64,000 bases of DNA from Pantoea ananatis LMG 2665 (GTDB lineage Bacteria > Pseudomonadota > Gammaproteobacteria > Enterobacterales > Enterobacteriaceae). Below the pieces are notes generated by a model, which saw only the letters and a list, made by a program, of their open reading frames with translations, had not been told where the DNA came from and ran no database searches. Both the position numbers and the translations under genes were made by a program. Of the stretch, positions 51,719 through 62,070 are shown piece by piece. Each line of letters opens with the position of its first letter. Position 1 is the stretch's first letter. The stretch lies in NCBI RefSeq assembly GCF_000710035.2, contig NZ_JMJJ01000004.1, positions 868,001 through 932,000 on the forward strand, in the 5' to 3' direction.

Positions 51719-52819
51719 TCAGGGCTTTTGCTCCGGTGATTCACTTACCACGCTTAGCGGATCGGCCTGCGGCGCAGGCACTTCATGCATCCAGACAGAG
51801 ACCAGTCGGTAAGAGACAGCCAGCACAACCGGCCCGATAAACAGGCCGATCATACCAAACGCGATTAATCCCCCGATAACGCCGGACAGAATCAGAATCA
51901 GCGGCAGATCGGCGCCCATACGAATCAGCACCGGCCGCAAAATATTGTCCAGCGTGCCCACAACACAGCTCCAGATCAGCAGTACCGTGCCCCAGGTGGT
52001 GTCTCCACTCCAGTAGAGATAAACAATCGCGGGCACCAGCACCAGCAGCGGGCCGATCTGCACCAGGCAGCAGAGGATCATCAATACGGTCAGCAAGGTG
52101 GCGTAGGGGATACCGGAAACGGCTAACCCGATACCGCCCAGTACGCCCTGCACCAACGCAGTGACGACAACGCCCAGCGCCACCGCGCGTACTGCCTGTC
52201 CGGCCAGCAATACGGCAGCATCACCGCGTCGGCCAGCCATGCGCCAGGCAAAATGCCGGATGCCCTGTGCCGCCTGCTCACCGCGCCAGTAGAGAAGGAC
52301 GCTGAACAACAGCATCACGGCCAGGTGAATCATAAAACGGCCAAAGTGCCCGGCCTGCGCCACAAAAAAACCGGTGGTACGGCCAACATAAGGTTGTAAC
52401 TTCGCCATGATCGCTGCGCCGCCGCCCGCCACCAGTTTCTGGTAACTGGCATACAGTTTCTCACCCACCATGGGAATATCGTTGAGCCAGCTCAGAGTGG
52501 GTAACATATGTCCCTGAGTCGCCCAGGCGATGACCGGTGCGCTGTTATCTATCAGGCTGTTAACCAGCAGGGCAACCGGGATGATAAACAGCAGGAGCAG
52601 CAGGATAGTCATCACAATGACCGCCAGCGAACGCCGCCCCCACAGCAGGCGCTGTATCTTCAGCATCAGGGGCCAGGTGGCAATAACCACCATGCTTGCC
52701 CAGGCGAAGCCCAATATGAATGGCTGGACAACCCACAAGCACGCGGCGATCAGGAGTAAAATAAAAATCAGGGTAAATAACATCTGGGGAAGATCAATCT
52801 GCCGTTCCAGGCTTTTCAT
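51719..52819 (-). CDS. ydiK: AI-2E/YdiK family transporter-like membrane protein
   Basis: A 366-residue polytopic inner-membrane protein of the AI-2E transporter (UPF0118/PerM) family. It matches E. coli YdiK in blocks such as 'IAACLWVVQPFILGFAWASMVVIATWPLML', 'GRRSLAVIVMT', 'YWRGEQAAQGIRHFAWRMAG', 'AVALGVVVTALVQGVLGGIGLAVSG' and 'LIRMGADLPLILILSGVIGGLIAFGMIGLFIGPV'. Its substrate is unknown. The ATG at 52819 matches the family start, but GAGG is 11 nt upstream, longer than ideal; a TTG at 52849 is an alternative. Confidence 0.9.
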   Translation of the reverse strand: MKSLERQIDLPQMLFTLIFILLLIAACLWVVQPFILGFAWASMVVIATWPLMLKIQRLLWGRRSLAVIVMTILLLLLFIIPVALLVNSLIDNSAPVIAWATQGHMLPTLSWLNDIPMVGEKLYASYQKLVAGGGAAIMAKLQPYVGRTTGFFVAQAGHFGRFMIHLAVMLLFSVLLYWRGEQAAQGIRHFAWRMAGRRGDAAVLLAGQAVRAVALGVVVTALVQGVLGGIGLAVSGIPYATLLTVLMILCCLVQIGPLLVLVPAIVYLYWSGDTTWGTVLLIWSCVVGTLDNILRPVLIRMGADLPLILILSGVIGGLIAFGMIGLFIGPVVLAVSYRLVSVWMHEVPAPQADPLSVVSESPEQKP

Positions 52820-53027
52820 CTTGTGCGTTACCTCATTGGAATTCGTCAACTCAGGGGATGACGCTGCCCCGTAATCATGGGCTATTTCAGGGCGTTTAAA
52901 CAGGCTTGTAAAGAAAAGGTTTCAGCCCTTCCTGAAAAAACGACAGCGCGGTGGGAAATGTGATAAAACTGAGGATTAAAGCAAGATACAGACGCAAACC
53001 TACACAACATCTTTGGTCACATACTCC

Positions 53028-56000
53028 ATGATCCCACAGATTTCTCAGGCACCGGGTCTTATCCAGCGGGTGCTGACGTTTCTTGAAACCCTCAAAGCGC
53101 AGGGTTTCACCGGCGATACCGCCACCAGCTACGCCGACAGACTTTCGCTTTCAACCGATAACAGCATCTATCAACTCCTGCCCGATGCGGTGCTTTTCCC
53201 GCGCTCGACGGCAGACGTGGCACTGATAGCCCGACTGGCGGGTGAAGCGGCGTTCTCCAGTCTGGTCTTCACCCCGCGCGGTGGCGGCACCGGGACCAAC
53301 GGTCAGTCGCTCAATCAAGGCATCATTGTGGATATGTCGCGCCACATGAACCGCATCCTGGAAATCAATACCGAACAACGCTGGGTGCGCGTCGAGGCTG
53401 GGGTAGTCAAAGATCAACTTAATGCGTACCTGAAACCTTTTGGTTTCTTCTTTTCACCGGAGCTCTCCACCAGTAACCGCGCCACCCTGGGCGGCATGAT
53501 TAACACGGATGCATCCGGTCAGGGCTCGCTGGTCTACGGTAAAACCTCTGACCATGTTTTAGGGCTCAGGGCCGTGCTGCTCGGCGGCGATATTCTGGAT
53601 ACCCGACCGGTGCCTACCGCGCTGGCTGAAAATCTGGCGCAAACGCCCACGCCTGAAGGCCGAATTTATCAGCAGGTGCTCACCCGCTGCCGTGAGCATC
53701 GCGAACTGATTCTGGAGAAGTTTCCTAAGCTCAACCGCTTCCTGACCGGTTACGACCTGCGCCACGTGTTTAGCGATGACATGCAGACCTTTGACCTGAC
53801 GCGGCTGCTGTGTGGTGCAGAGGGAACGCTGGCGTTTATCAGCGAAGCTCGTCTGGATATCACGCCGCTGCCCAAAGTCCGGCGCGTGGTTAATATTAAA
53901 TATGACGCCTTCGATTCTGCGCTTCGCAATGCCCCCCTGATGGTCGAGGCGCAGGCGCTGTCGGTGGAAACGGTTGACTCGAAAGTGCTCAATCTGGCAC
54001 GGGAAGATATTGTCTGGCACTCCGTGCGCGAGCTGATTACGGCTATCCCGGATAAAGAAATGTTAGGGCTGAATATCGTTGAGTTTGCCGGGGATGATGC
54101 CGGGCAAATCGATCGGCAGATCACACAGCTTTGCGCCCGTCTGGATACGTTGATGACGCAGCAGCAGGGCGGGGTGATCGGCTATCAACTCTGTGACGAT
54201 CTGGACGGTATTGAACGCATCTATAACATGCGTAAAAAGGCGGTGGGCTTACTCGGTAATGCCAAAGGCCGTGCCAAACCGATCCCCTTTGTTGAAGATA
54301 CCGCCGTTCCACCTGAACACCTTGCCGACTATATTGTTGAGTTTCGCGCGCTTCTGGACAGCCATGGTCTGAGTTATGGCATGTTCGGTCACGTGGACGC
54401 CGGCGTGCTGCATGTCCGTCCGGCCCTGGATATGTGCGATCCCCATCAGGAAATGATGATGAAGCAAATTTCCGATGAGGTGGTTGCCTTAACTGCACGC
54501 TATGGTGGCCTGCTGTGGGGAGAACATGGCAAGGGATTCCGCGCGCAGTACAGTCCGGCCTTTTTTGGCGAAACGCTGTTTAACGAGCTGCGCCGCATTA
54601 AAGCGGCCTTCGATCCCCACAATCGTCTCAATCCCGGTAAGATTTGTACGCCTTTCGATAGCGAGGCGGCGATGATGCAGGTAGATGCGACGAAACGGGG
54701 CAGCTACGATCGTCAGATCCCCCTTCAGGTACGAGAAACCTGGCGCGGTGCGCTTGAGTGCAACGGTAACGGATTGTGCTTTAACTTCGATGCCCGCAGT
54801 CCGATGTGCCCGTCAATGAAAATCACCCGTAACCGCATTCACTCGCCGAAGGGGCGCGCGACCTTAACGCGGGAATGGCTTCGGTTGCTGGCAGAGCAGG
54901 GCGCCGATCCGGTGATGCTGGAGAAAAAGCTGCCGGAAAGTTCCCTGTCGCTTCGCGCGCTGATAAGCAGAATGCGCAATACCTGGTATGCCAATAAAGG
55001 GGAATATGATTTTTCGCATGAGGTGAAAGAGGCGATGTCCGGCTGCCTGGCCTGTAAAGCCTGCTCGACCCAGTGCCCCATAAAAATTGACGTTCCGGCC
55101 TTCCGCTCGCGTTTTTTACAGCTTTACCATACACGCTATTTGCGCCCGCTCAGCGACCATCTGGTGGCAGGCGTAGAAAGCTACGCGCCCCTGATGGCGA
55201 AAGCACCGGGGGTGTTTAACTTTTTCCTGAAACAGCCCTGGGCGACCTCATTCAGTAAGACACACATTGGCATGGTCGACCTGCCTTTATTGTCCTCGCC
55301 TACGCTCAAGCAGCAGTTGAGTGGTCATCCGGCGATGAATATGACGCTGGAGCAGCTCGAAGCGCTCAGTGAAACACAGCGAGCCCAAAAAGTGCTGGTG
55401 GTGCAGGATCCCTTTACCAGTTTCTATGAAGCCAAACTGGTACATGATTTTATCCGACTGATTGAGAAACTGGGATACCAGCCCGTTCTGCTGCCGTTCT
55501 CACCCAACGGCAAAGCGCAGCATGTGAAAGGCTTTTTGCAACGCTTTGCGCGTACGGCCAGTAAAACAGCCGATTTCCTGAATCGCGTGGCAAAGCTGGG
55601 CATGCCGATGGTGGGGATCGATCCGGCAACGGTGCTCTGTTACCGCGATGAGTATCACCAGATGTTGGGCGAGGCCCGTGGCGATTTCAACGTGCTTCTG
55701 GTACATGAGTGGCTCCATCAGGCGCTGCAGGAACGTGAGGTGCAGGTCACCAGCGGAGAAGCATGGTATCTGTTTGCTCACTGTACCGAGGTGACCGCTC
55801 TGCCGGGCACGCCCGGTCAGTGGCAGGCGATCTTCTCACGCTTCGGCGCAAAGCTCGAAAATATCAATGTGGGCTGTTGCGGCATGGCCGGCACGTACGG
55901 TCATGAGAGCCAGAACCTGGAGAACTCCCTGGGAATTTATGCGCTGTCATGGCATCCGCAATTGCAGAAACTGCCGCGCCAGCGCTGCCTGGCAACCGGT

Positions 56001-56081
56001 TTTTCCTGCCGCAGTCAGGTCAAACGCGTGGAGGGCAACGGCATGCGTCATCCTCTTCAGGCACTGCTTGAGTTAATCTGA
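53028..56081 (+). CDS. ydiJ: FAD/Fe-S oxidoreductase YdiJ, probable D-2-hydroxyglutarate dehydrogenase
   Basis: A 1017-residue fusion. The N-terminal half is an FAD-linked oxidase (PCMH-type) with 'FTPRGGGTGTNGQSLNQGIIVDMSRHMNRI' and 'GGMINTDASGQGSLVYGKTSDHVLG', then a C-terminal FAD-oxidase domain ('YGMFGHVDAGVLHVRPALDM'). The second half holds ferredoxin-like clusters ('SGCLACKACSTQCPIKIDVP') and a CCG-type cysteine domain ('VGCCGMAGTYGHE'). Related enzymes oxidise D-2-hydroxyacids; recent work assigned D-2-hydroxyglutarate to YdiJ, as I recall. The ATG at 53028 gives the E. coli N terminus 'MIPQISQAPG'. As an Fe-S enzyme it may benefit from the adjacent suf genes. Confidence 0.92.
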   Translation: MIPQISQAPGLIQRVLTFLETLKAQGFTGDTATSYADRLSLSTDNSIYQLLPDAVLFPRSTADVALIARLAGEAAFSSLVFTPRGGGTGTNGQSLNQGIIVDMSRHMNRILEINTEQRWVRVEAGVVKDQLNAYLKPFGFFFSPELSTSNRATLGGMINTDASGQGSLVYGKTSDHVLGLRAVLLGGDILDTRPVPTALAENLAQTPTPEGRIYQQVLTRCREHRELILEKFPKLNRFLTGYDLRHVFSDDMQTFDLTRLLCGAEGTLAFISEARLDITPLPKVRRVVNIKYDAFDSALRNAPLMVEAQALSVETVDSKVLNLAREDIVWHSVRELITAIPDKEMLGLNIVEFAGDDAGQIDRQITQLCARLDTLMTQQQGGVIGYQLCDDLDGIERIYNMRKKAVGLLGNAKGRAKPIPFVEDTAVPPEHLADYIVEFRALLDSHGLSYGMFGHVDAGVLHVRPALDMCDPHQEMMMKQISDEVVALTARYGGLLWGEHGKGFRAQYSPAFFGETLFNELRRIKAAFDPHNRLNPGKICTPFDSEAAMMQVDATKRGSYDRQIPLQVRETWRGALECNGNGLCFNFDARSPMCPSMKITRNRIHSPKGRATLTREWLRLLAEQGADPVMLEKKLPESSLSLRALISRMRNTWYANKGEYDFSHEVKEAMSGCLACKACSTQCPIKIDVPAFRSRFLQLYHTRYLRPLSDHLVAGVESYAPLMAKAPGVFNFFLKQPWATSFSKTHIGMVDLPLLSSPTLKQQLSGHPAMNMTLEQLEALSETQRAQKVLVVQDPFTSFYEAKLVHDFIRLIEKLGYQPVLLPFSPNGKAQHVKGFLQRFARTASKTADFLNRVAKLGMPMVGIDPATVLCYRDEYHQMLGEARGDFNVLLVHEWLHQALQEREVQVTSGEAWYLFAHCTEVTALPGTPGQWQAIFSRFGAKLENINVGCCGMAGTYGHESQNLENSLGIYALSWHPQLQKLPRQRCLATGFSCRSQVKRVEGNGMRHPLQALLELI

Positions 56082-56100
56082 AAAGGTGAGGCGACGCCGG

Positions 56101-56132
56101 ACGCAGGTTGGATTAGAATATCCAGCCTGCGT
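56101..56132. terminator. Strong hairpin between ydiJ and the convergent Fur-box gene
   Basis: Arms of 13 nt (ACGCAGGTTGGAT and ATCCAGCCTGCGT) pair with one G-U around a 6-nt loop. It overlaps the last codons of the minus-strand gene. No T-run follows on either side, so it may act as an mRNA 3' end stabiliser rather than an intrinsic terminator. Confidence 0.55.
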
Positions 56133-56517
56133 GCCTGACGAATTCACTCTGCAATACGGTGGCTTGTTCCCATTCACCGGTTATCGCGAGTTGATGACAC
56201 AGCTGAGTCAGGGAGAGTCGCGCCAACTGGTAAGCCTGGATGCGAAACAGCCGGTCACGATCCGGGTTTTGCATCTCCTCGACCAGCCGGTGGTGAAGTT
56301 TGCCCATGGCATGCAGATAACTCAGGTCATCGCCGTTCAACTGGCAGATCTCTGCCATGTCTAAACAGGTATCGTTAAACTGACGCAGTTGCTGAATCGT
56401 ACATTCAGCCCGGTTGAGTTTGGCCTGTGCCAGGTAAAAATCAACGGTGAGATCGCGAACCGAAAAACGGTATTCATCGAGTTTATGTTGAAGCCAGGCT
56501 GAAACCGATAACGACAT
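56113..56517 (-). CDS. Unrecognised 134-residue protein with an upstream Fur box
   Basis: I do not recognise this protein. It is predicted soluble and largely helical, with no signal peptide or membrane segment, and is rich in Leu, Gln and His ('MSLSVSAWLQHKLDEYRF' at the start, then 'LSYLHAMGKLHHRL' and 'LARLSLTQLCHQLA'). It has three Cys (two in 'CLDMAEIC', one in 'LCHQLA') and several His, but no known Fe-S or metal motif. The ATG at 56517 has GAGG at good spacing, and a perfect Fur palindrome lies 20 bp upstream. An upstream start at 56586 would run through that box and is rejected. It is divergent from sufA. Iron-starvation expression is inferred. Confidence 0.75.
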   Translation of the reverse strand: MSLSVSAWLQHKLDEYRFSVRDLTVDFYLAQAKLNRAECTIQQLRQFNDTCLDMAEICQLNGDDLSYLHAMGKLHHRLVEEMQNPDRDRLFRIQAYQLARLSLTQLCHQLAITGEWEQATVLQSEFVRHAGWIF

Positions 56518-56536
56518 AACGCGCCTCAATGTTGAA

Positions 56537-56551
56537 TGATAATAATTATCA
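56537..56551. promoter_or_regulatory. Fur box (perfect 7-1-7 palindrome)
   Basis: TGATAATAATTATCA is an exact match to the 7-1-7 Fur consensus TGATAATNATTATCA. The symmetry extends outward to GTTGAA/TTCAAC at 56531-56559. It lies just before the minus-strand start at 56517. It is about 350 bp from sufA, so it probably controls the small gene rather than suf. Confidence 0.9.
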
Positions 56552-56559
56552 TATTCAAC

Positions 56560-56905
56560 TGAAGCGGGAATGCAATTCCCCGGCAAGAAATTTTTTTCGA
56601 TTTATCTCACCTGTCGGTATAATCGGAAATAACAATCTGTTTACATGCCAGAAAGGCGTAACCTATCAATACAGGCATTATCGTAAAGGTGCCATTTAAA
56701 AATTTACGATTTATTAACAGGTTACAGAACCCGAATTCAGTGGACGCTCGCCGATGCAAGCCTGGCTGCAGCGACTATGCTTAAGAAATGAGCTGTAAAA
56801 ATAGCATCTTATGATTATCCCTGCAAAACAAGAGGTTGAAGTGATTTGTCAGATCACTACCATAGGGGGATAGCCTGAAAAGGTCCGGACTCAAGAGGTA
56901 TCAAC
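56560..56905. promoter_or_regulatory. suf operon promoter region
   Basis: This 346-bp region upstream of sufA is AT-rich. Near its right end lie 'TTGTCAGATCAC' and TACCAT (about 56860), a possible -10. A partial Fur-like half-site 'TGATTATC' occurs near 56811-56818. In E. coli OxyR, IscR, Fur and IHF act here; I could not place those sites reliably. Confidence 0.5.
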
Positions 56906-57280
56906 ATGTCATCCGTGAATGCAGACTCTTTCTCACCCGACGAGTATGTGTGGAAAGGGTTAACGCTGACTGAAACCGCAGCGAAACAAATTCTAAATCT
57001 GGCCGCAGAAAACCCAGAAGTCAAGGGCCTGCGTTTAGCAATTAAACAATCCGGCTGTGCCGGTTTTGGTTATGTAATGGATCTGGTGAAGCAGCCAGAA
57101 GACGATGATCTGCAGTTTAGCTACTACGGCGCAACCTTGTTTGTGCCGCTTCAGGCAATGCCGTTTATCGATGGCACCGAAGTGGATTATGTTCGCGAAG
57201 GCCTGAATCAGATTTTTAAATTCAATAACCCTAAAGCTCAGCACGCCTGCGGGTGCGGTGAAAGCTTTGGCGTCGAGTAA
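56906..57280 (+). CDS. sufA: Fe-S cluster A-type carrier SufA
   Basis: A 124-residue HesB/IscA-type carrier with the three conserved cysteines Cys51 ('IKQSGCAGFGY'), Cys115 and Cys117 ('HACGCGESF'). It receives clusters from SufBCD and passes them to apo-enzymes. It is the first gene of sufABCDSE, the Fe-S system used under iron limitation and oxidative stress. AAGAGGT lies 8 bases before the ATG. Confidence 0.97.
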   Translation: MSSVNADSFSPDEYVWKGLTLTETAAKQILNLAAENPEVKGLRLAIKQSGCAGFGYVMDLVKQPEDDDLQFSYYGATLFVPLQAMPFIDGTEVDYVREGLNQIFKFNNPKAQHACGCGESFGVE

Positions 57281-57287
57281 GTGAAAT

Positions 57288-58781
57288 ATGTCACGACACA
57301 GCGAAACATCTGACGATGTACAAATGTGGGAAGGTAAGCTCAATTACAAAGAGGGCTTCTTTACCCAATTGCAAACCGAAGAATTTGCCAACGGCATCAA
57401 TGAAGATGTGGTACGGGCAATTTCGGCTAAGCGTAACGAGCCAGAGTGGATGCTGGAGTTTCGTCTTAAAGCCTTTCGTGCCTGGCTGGAAATGGAAGAG
57501 CCGCACTGGCTGAAAGCGCATTACGAAAAGCTGGATTATCAGGACTACAGTTACTACTCCGCGCCATCGTGCGGAAACTGCGATGACACCTGTGCGTCTG
57601 AACCGGGCGCGACCCAGGCATCGGGCAGCGCCCCGGCCAGTGATTATCTGACGCAGGAAGTTGAGAACGCGTTTAATCAGTTGGGCGTTCCGGTACGTGA
57701 AGGTAAAGAAGTGGCCGTTGACGCCATCTTCGACTCCGTATCCGTATCCACGACCTATCGCAGCAAGCTGGCCGAGCAGGGAATTATCTTTTGCTCCTTT
57801 GGCGAAGCGATCCACGATCATCCAGAGCTGGTGAAAAAGTACCTGGGTACCGTGGTGCCTCCCAATGATAACTTTTTTGCCGCGTTGAACTCTGCGGTAG
57901 CCTCCGACGGTACTTTCGTCTACATCCCGAAAGGGGTGCGTTGCCCGATGGAGCTGTCTACCTATTTCCGCATTAACGCTGCGAAAACCGGTCAGTTCGA
58001 ACGTACGATTCTGATTGCAGATGAAGACAGCTACGTGAGCTACATCGAAGGCTGTTCCGCGCCCGTGCGTGACACCTACCAGCTGCACGCTGCGGTGGTA
58101 GAGGTCATCATTCATAAGAACGCGGAAGTGAAATATTCCACCGTTCAGAACTGGTTCCCGGGCGGTGAAGGCGAGGGCGGTATCCTCAACTTCGTCACCA
58201 AGCGCGCCCTGTGCGAAGGGGATTACAGCAAAATGTCGTGGACGCAGTCGGAAACCGGCTCGGCCATTACCTGGAAATATCCAAGCTGTATCCTGCGTGG
58301 CGATCACTCCGTGGGCGAGTTCTACTCGGTGGCACTGACCAGCGGACGCCAGCAGGCGGACACCGGTACCAAGATGATCCACATCGGCAAAAATACGAAG
58401 TCGACGATTATCTCTAAAGGTATTTCCGCCGGGAAAAGCCAGAATACCTACCGTGGCCTGGTAAAAATCATGCCCACGGCCACCAACGCACGTAACTTTA
58501 CGCAGTGCGATTCCATGCTGATTGGTCCGGATTGTGGCGCGCATACGTTCCCGTATGTTGAAACCCGTAACAATACCGCTCAGCTGGAGCACGAAGCCAC
58601 CACCTCACGTATCGGCGAAGATCAGATGTTCTACTGTCTGCAACGCGGCATCAGTGAAGAAGATGCGATTTCGATGATCGTGAACGGTTTCTGTAAAGAC
58701 GTATTCTCTGAGCTGCCGCTGGAATTTGCAGTGGAAGCGCAAAAACTGTTAGCCATCAGCCTTGAGCACAGTGTGGGCTGA
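57288..58781 (+). CDS. sufB: Fe-S cluster scaffold subunit SufB
   Basis: A 497-residue member of the SufBD family, the scaffold on which the cluster is built with SufC and SufD. Conserved blocks are '[28 protein letters not shown]', '[13 protein letters not shown]', '[34 protein letters not shown]' (with the acceptor Cys) and '[47 protein letters not shown]'. It begins 7 bp after sufA. Confidence 0.98.
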   Translation: MSRHSETSDDVQMWEGKLNYKEGFFTQLQTEEFANGINEDVVRAISAKRNEPEWMLEFRLKAFRAWLEMEEPHWLKAHYEKLDYQDYSYYSAPSCGNCDDTCASEPGATQASGSAPASDYLTQEVENAFNQLGVPVREGKEVAVDAIFDSVSVSTTYRSKLAEQGIIFCSFGEAIHDHPELVKKYLGTVVPPNDNFFAALNSAVASDGTFVYIPKGVRCPMELSTYFRINAAKTGQFERTILIADEDSYVSYIEGCSAPVRDTYQLHAAVVEVIIHKNAEVKYSTVQNWFPGGEGEGGILNFVTKRALCEGDYSKMSWTQSETGSAITWKYPSCILRGDHSVGEFYSVALTSGRQQADTGTKMIHIGKNTKSTIISKGISAGKSQNTYRGLVKIMPTATNARNFTQCDSMLIGPDCGAHTFPYVETRNNTAQLEHEATTSRIGEDQMFYCLQRGISEEDAISMIVNGFCKDVFSELPLEFAVEAQKLLAISLEHSVG

Positions 58782-58827
58782 TTGACGCCGTCACACGCGT
58801 TGCCGGAAGCAATGTGAAGGAATAAGC

Positions 58828-59574
58828 ATGTTAAGTATTAAAGATTTACAGGTTAGCGTTGAAGACAAAGCGATTTTACGTGGTCTGAACCTTGAGATTA
58901 AGCCCGGTGAAGTTCATGCCATTATGGGACCGAACGGTTCGGGTAAGAGTACGCTGTCTGCGACCCTGGCCGGACGTGAAGACTATGAAGTCACCGGCGG
59001 TTCCGTAACCTTTAAGGGCAAGGATCTGCTGGAGCTGGAACCTGAGGAACGTGCAGGCGAAGGCATCTTTATGGCTTTCCAGTACCCGGTTGAAATCCCC
59101 GGCGTCAGCAACCAGTTTTTCCTGCAGACCTCCGTGAATGCGGTGCGCAAATACCGTCAGCAGGACGAGCTGGATCGCTTTGATTTCCAGGACTTCATTG
59201 AAGAAAAAATCGATCTGCTGAAGATGCCAGAAGATCTGCTGACGCGTTCCGTTAACGTAGGCTTCTCCGGTGGTGAGAAGAAGCGTAACGATATTCTGCA
59301 GATGGCGGCGCTGGAGCCGGATCTCTGCATTCTGGATGAAACCGACTCCGGTCTGGATATCGATGCCCTGAAAATCGTCGCCAATGGTGTAAACAGCCTG
59401 CGTGACGAAAAGCGTGCATTTATCATCGTAACCCACTATCAGCGTATTCTGGACTACATCAAGCCAGACTTCGTACACGTGCTGTATCAGGGTAAAATCG
59501 TAAAATCAGGCGATTTCTCGCTGGTGAAACAGTTGGAGGAGCAGGGCTATGGCTGGCTTACCGACGAAGAGTGA
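58828..59574 (+). CDS. sufC: Fe-S assembly ATPase SufC
   Basis: A 248-residue ABC-type ATPase that energises SufBD rather than transport. Walker A GPNGSGKS is at residues 34-41, with signature 'GFSGGEKKRNDILQMAAL', Walker B 'LCILDETDSGLD' and the H-loop in 'IIVTHYQRILDYI'. The GEKKRND variant of the signature is typical for SufC. Its 3' end overlaps sufD by 26 bp. Confidence 0.98.
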   Translation: MLSIKDLQVSVEDKAILRGLNLEIKPGEVHAIMGPNGSGKSTLSATLAGREDYEVTGGSVTFKGKDLLELEPEERAGEGIFMAFQYPVEIPGVSNQFFLQTSVNAVRKYRQQDELDRFDFQDFIEEKIDLLKMPEDLLTRSVNVGFSGGEKKRNDILQMAALEPDLCILDETDSGLDIDALKIVANGVNSLRDEKRAFIIVTHYQRILDYIKPDFVHVLYQGKIVKSGDFSLVKQLEEQGYGWLTDEE

Positions 59575-60826
59575 TACCGCGCTGCAACAGTGGCACCACC
59601 TGTTTGAATCACGCGGTGAAATGCGTTCAATGCAGGCTCAGCAGCACTGGCAGCAGTTAATGCGTTTGGGCTTGCCCACCCGCAAACATGAAAACTGGAA
59701 ATACACGCCGCTGGATGGCCTGCTGGCGCATCACTTCGTGTTGCCTGAGGCGCACGAGCTCAGCGCTACGCAGGTTGATGCACTGTCGCTCCCGCTGGAT
59801 GCCGTACGTCTGGTTTTTGTCGACGGAAGATTCCAGCCTGCGCTGAGTAGCAGCGATACCGAACTGTTCGAGATTCAGCACAGCGTTGCGGCCGAGCGCC
59901 GCGACCTGCCTGCCGCCGTGCAGCCGGAGATTTTTCTGCACCTGACCGAAAGCCTGGCTGAAGAAGTGACGCATATTCGGCTGGCGCGTGGCAAGGCGGC
60001 GGCACGTCCGCTTTATCTGCTGCATATCACCAGCGGCAAAGACGACGGCATGAACACGGTTCATCATCGTCATCATCTGCAACTGGAAGAAAGCGCAGAA
60101 GCGGAAGTGATTGAGCACTTTGTCACGCTAAACGACAGCGCGCATTTTACCGGCGCCCGTTTCACCTTTGCCGTTGCGGACAATGCCAGGCTTCGTCACA
60201 CCAAGCTGGCTTTTGAGAGCAGCAAAAGCTATCACTTTGCCCATAACGACATAGTGATCAACCGCGATGCGCAGGTGACCAGCACCAGCTTCTTACTGGG
60301 TGCTGGCCTGAGCCGTCACAATACCAGTACGCAGCTCAATGGTGAAAATACTCAGCTGTCCCTGAACAGCCTGGTGCTGCCGGTGAATCAGGAAGTGGCG
60401 GATACCCGCACCTATCTTGAACACAACAAAGGCCACTGCCTGAGTCGCCAGATGCATAAAACCATTGTGCGTGACAAAGGCCGTGCGGTGTTTAACGGTC
60501 ACATCAAAGTCGCGCAGCACGCACTCAAAACTGACGGACAGATGACCAATAACAACCTGTTGTTAGGCCGTCTGGCGGAAGTGGATACCAAGCCGCAGCT
60601 GGAAATTTACGCGGATGACGTGAAGTGCAGCCACGGGGCGACCGTAGGCCGTATTGATGACGAGCAGATGTTCTACCTGCGTTCTCGCGGCATTGAACAG
60701 GACGCGGCGCAGACCATGATCATCCATGCCTTTGCTGCCGAGTTAACCGAAACGCTGGATAACCCAATTCTGCGCCAGGCTGTGCTGCAGCGCATCGCGC
60801 AGCGCTTCCCGGGAGGCGACTCATGA
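59549..60826 (+). CDS. sufD: Fe-S cluster assembly subunit SufD
   Basis: A 425-residue SufBD family protein that forms the SufBC2D complex and is needed for iron acquisition. The N terminus '[20 protein letters not shown]' and blocks '[13 protein letters not shown]', '[22 protein letters not shown]' and '[43 protein letters not shown]' match E. coli. It starts inside sufC after GGAGGAGCAGGGCT and overlaps sufS by 4 bp (ATGA). Confidence 0.97.
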   Translation: MAGLPTKSDTALQQWHHLFESRGEMRSMQAQQHWQQLMRLGLPTRKHENWKYTPLDGLLAHHFVLPEAHELSATQVDALSLPLDAVRLVFVDGRFQPALSSSDTELFEIQHSVAAERRDLPAAVQPEIFLHLTESLAEEVTHIRLARGKAAARPLYLLHITSGKDDGMNTVHHRHHLQLEESAEAEVIEHFVTLNDSAHFTGARFTFAVADNARLRHTKLAFESSKSYHFAHNDIVINRDAQVTSTSFLLGAGLSRHNTSTQLNGENTQLSLNSLVLPVNQEVADTRTYLEHNKGHCLSRQMHKTIVRDKGRAVFNGHIKVAQHALKTDGQMTNNNLLLGRLAEVDTKPQLEIYADDVKCSHGATVGRIDDEQMFYLRSRGIEQDAAQTMIIHAFAAELTETLDNPILRQAVLQRIAQRFPGGDS

Positions 60827-62049
60827 TGAACTTCGATCTCGAGCGTATCAGGGCGGATTTTCCCATCCTGAAGCGTGAGGTCAACGGTCATCCGCTGGCC
60901 TACCTTGACAGCGCCGCCAGCGCACAGCGTCCTCTGTCGGTCATCAATGCCGAAAGTCATTTCTACCAGCACGGCTACGCGGCCGTGCACCGCGGTATTC
61001 ACACGCTCAGCCAGCAGGCGACCAGCGATATGGAAAACGTTCGCCAACAGGTGGCACGTTTTCTCAATGCATCGTCGTCGGAAGAGATTGTTTTTGTAAA
61101 GGGTACGACGGAAGGGATCAATCTGGTCGCCAACAGCTGGGGCGGCAGTCAGCTTCAGCCTGGTGATAATCTGATTATCACGCAGATGGAGCACCATGCG
61201 AATATCGTGCCCTGGCAGATGGTGGCAGAGCGCTGCGGTGCCGAGATCCGGGTGCTGCCGCTGACCGATAACGGTGAGCTGGCGCTGGACCAACTGGCTG
61301 GTTTGATCGACAGCCGGACCCGCTTACTGGCGGTGACGCACGTTTCAAACGTGCTGGGCACGGTTAACCCGGTGAAAGCGATCGTCGCGCAGGCCAGAGC
61401 GGCTGGCGTCGTCACGCTGATTGACGGGGCTCAGGCTGTGATGCATAACACCGTTGACGTGCAGGACATCGACTGCGACTTCTATGTCTTCTCCGCCCAC
61501 AAGCTCTATGGCCCGAACGGCATTGGCGTGCTTTATGGCCGCAAGGCACTTCTGGATGCCATGCCGCCGTGGGAAGGTGGTGGCTCGATGATTGGTGAGG
61601 TCCTGCTGCCAACCGGCACCACCTGGAATACGGCGCCATGGCGTTTTGAGGCCGGTACGCCAAACACGGGCGGCATTATTGGGCTGGGTGCGGCGCTGGA
61701 CTATGTGCAGGCGCTGGGTCTGGATACGATTCATCAGCGTGAAACCGCATTGATGAACTATGCCCTTGATAAACTCTCATCCGTACCTGATATTCAGATT
61801 TACGGTCCGCAGCAGCGCGCAGGCGTGATTGCTTTTAACCTTGGCAAACACCACGCGTTTGACGTCGGCAGCTTCCTTGATCAGTACGGTATTGCGATTC
61901 GCACCGGACATCATTGCGCAATGCCGTTACTGCGCCACTATCAGGTGCCGGCGATGTGTCGTGCTTCCTTCACCTTCTACAACAGTGAAGAAGAGGTCGA
62001 TCGCCTGGCGGCCGGGCTGACGCGTATTCATCGTCTGCTGGGCGGTTGA
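60823..62049 (+). CDS. sufS: Cysteine desulfurase SufS
   Basis: A 408-residue group II PLP-dependent cysteine desulfurase. The PLP lysine lies in '[21 protein letters not shown]' and the catalytic Cys365 in '[16 protein letters not shown]'. It provides persulfide sulfur to SufE and then SufB. The ATG at 60823 overlaps the sufD stop; a second ATG follows at once, and counting from it gives the E. coli numbering Cys364. Confidence 0.98.
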   Translation: MMNFDLERIRADFPILKREVNGHPLAYLDSAASAQRPLSVINAESHFYQHGYAAVHRGIHTLSQQATSDMENVRQQVARFLNASSSEEIVFVKGTTEGINLVANSWGGSQLQPGDNLIITQMEHHANIVPWQMVAERCGAEIRVLPLTDNGELALDQLAGLIDSRTRLLAVTHVSNVLGTVNPVKAIVAQARAAGVVTLIDGAQAVMHNTVDVQDIDCDFYVFSAHKLYGPNGIGVLYGRKALLDAMPPWEGGGSMIGEVLLPTGTTWNTAPWRFEAGTPNTGGIIGLGAALDYVQALGLDTIHQRETALMNYALDKLSSVPDIQIYGPQQRAGVIAFNLGKHHAFDVGSFLDQYGIAIRTGHHCAMPLLRHYQVPAMCRASFTFYNSEEEVDRLAAGLTRIHRLLGG

Positions 62050-62070
62050 GCAGAGTAAACGGAGTGATTA

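Noticed and set aside
56518..56586. N-terminal extension of the Fur-box gene to an ATG at 56586
   Set aside because: It would translate the Fur palindrome and lacks a ribosome site; the ATG at 56517 has GAGG.
57291..58592. 433-codon open frame antisense to sufB
   Set aside because: It lies wholly opposite a clear sufB gene and its translation looks like the complement of coding sequence; a shadow frame.
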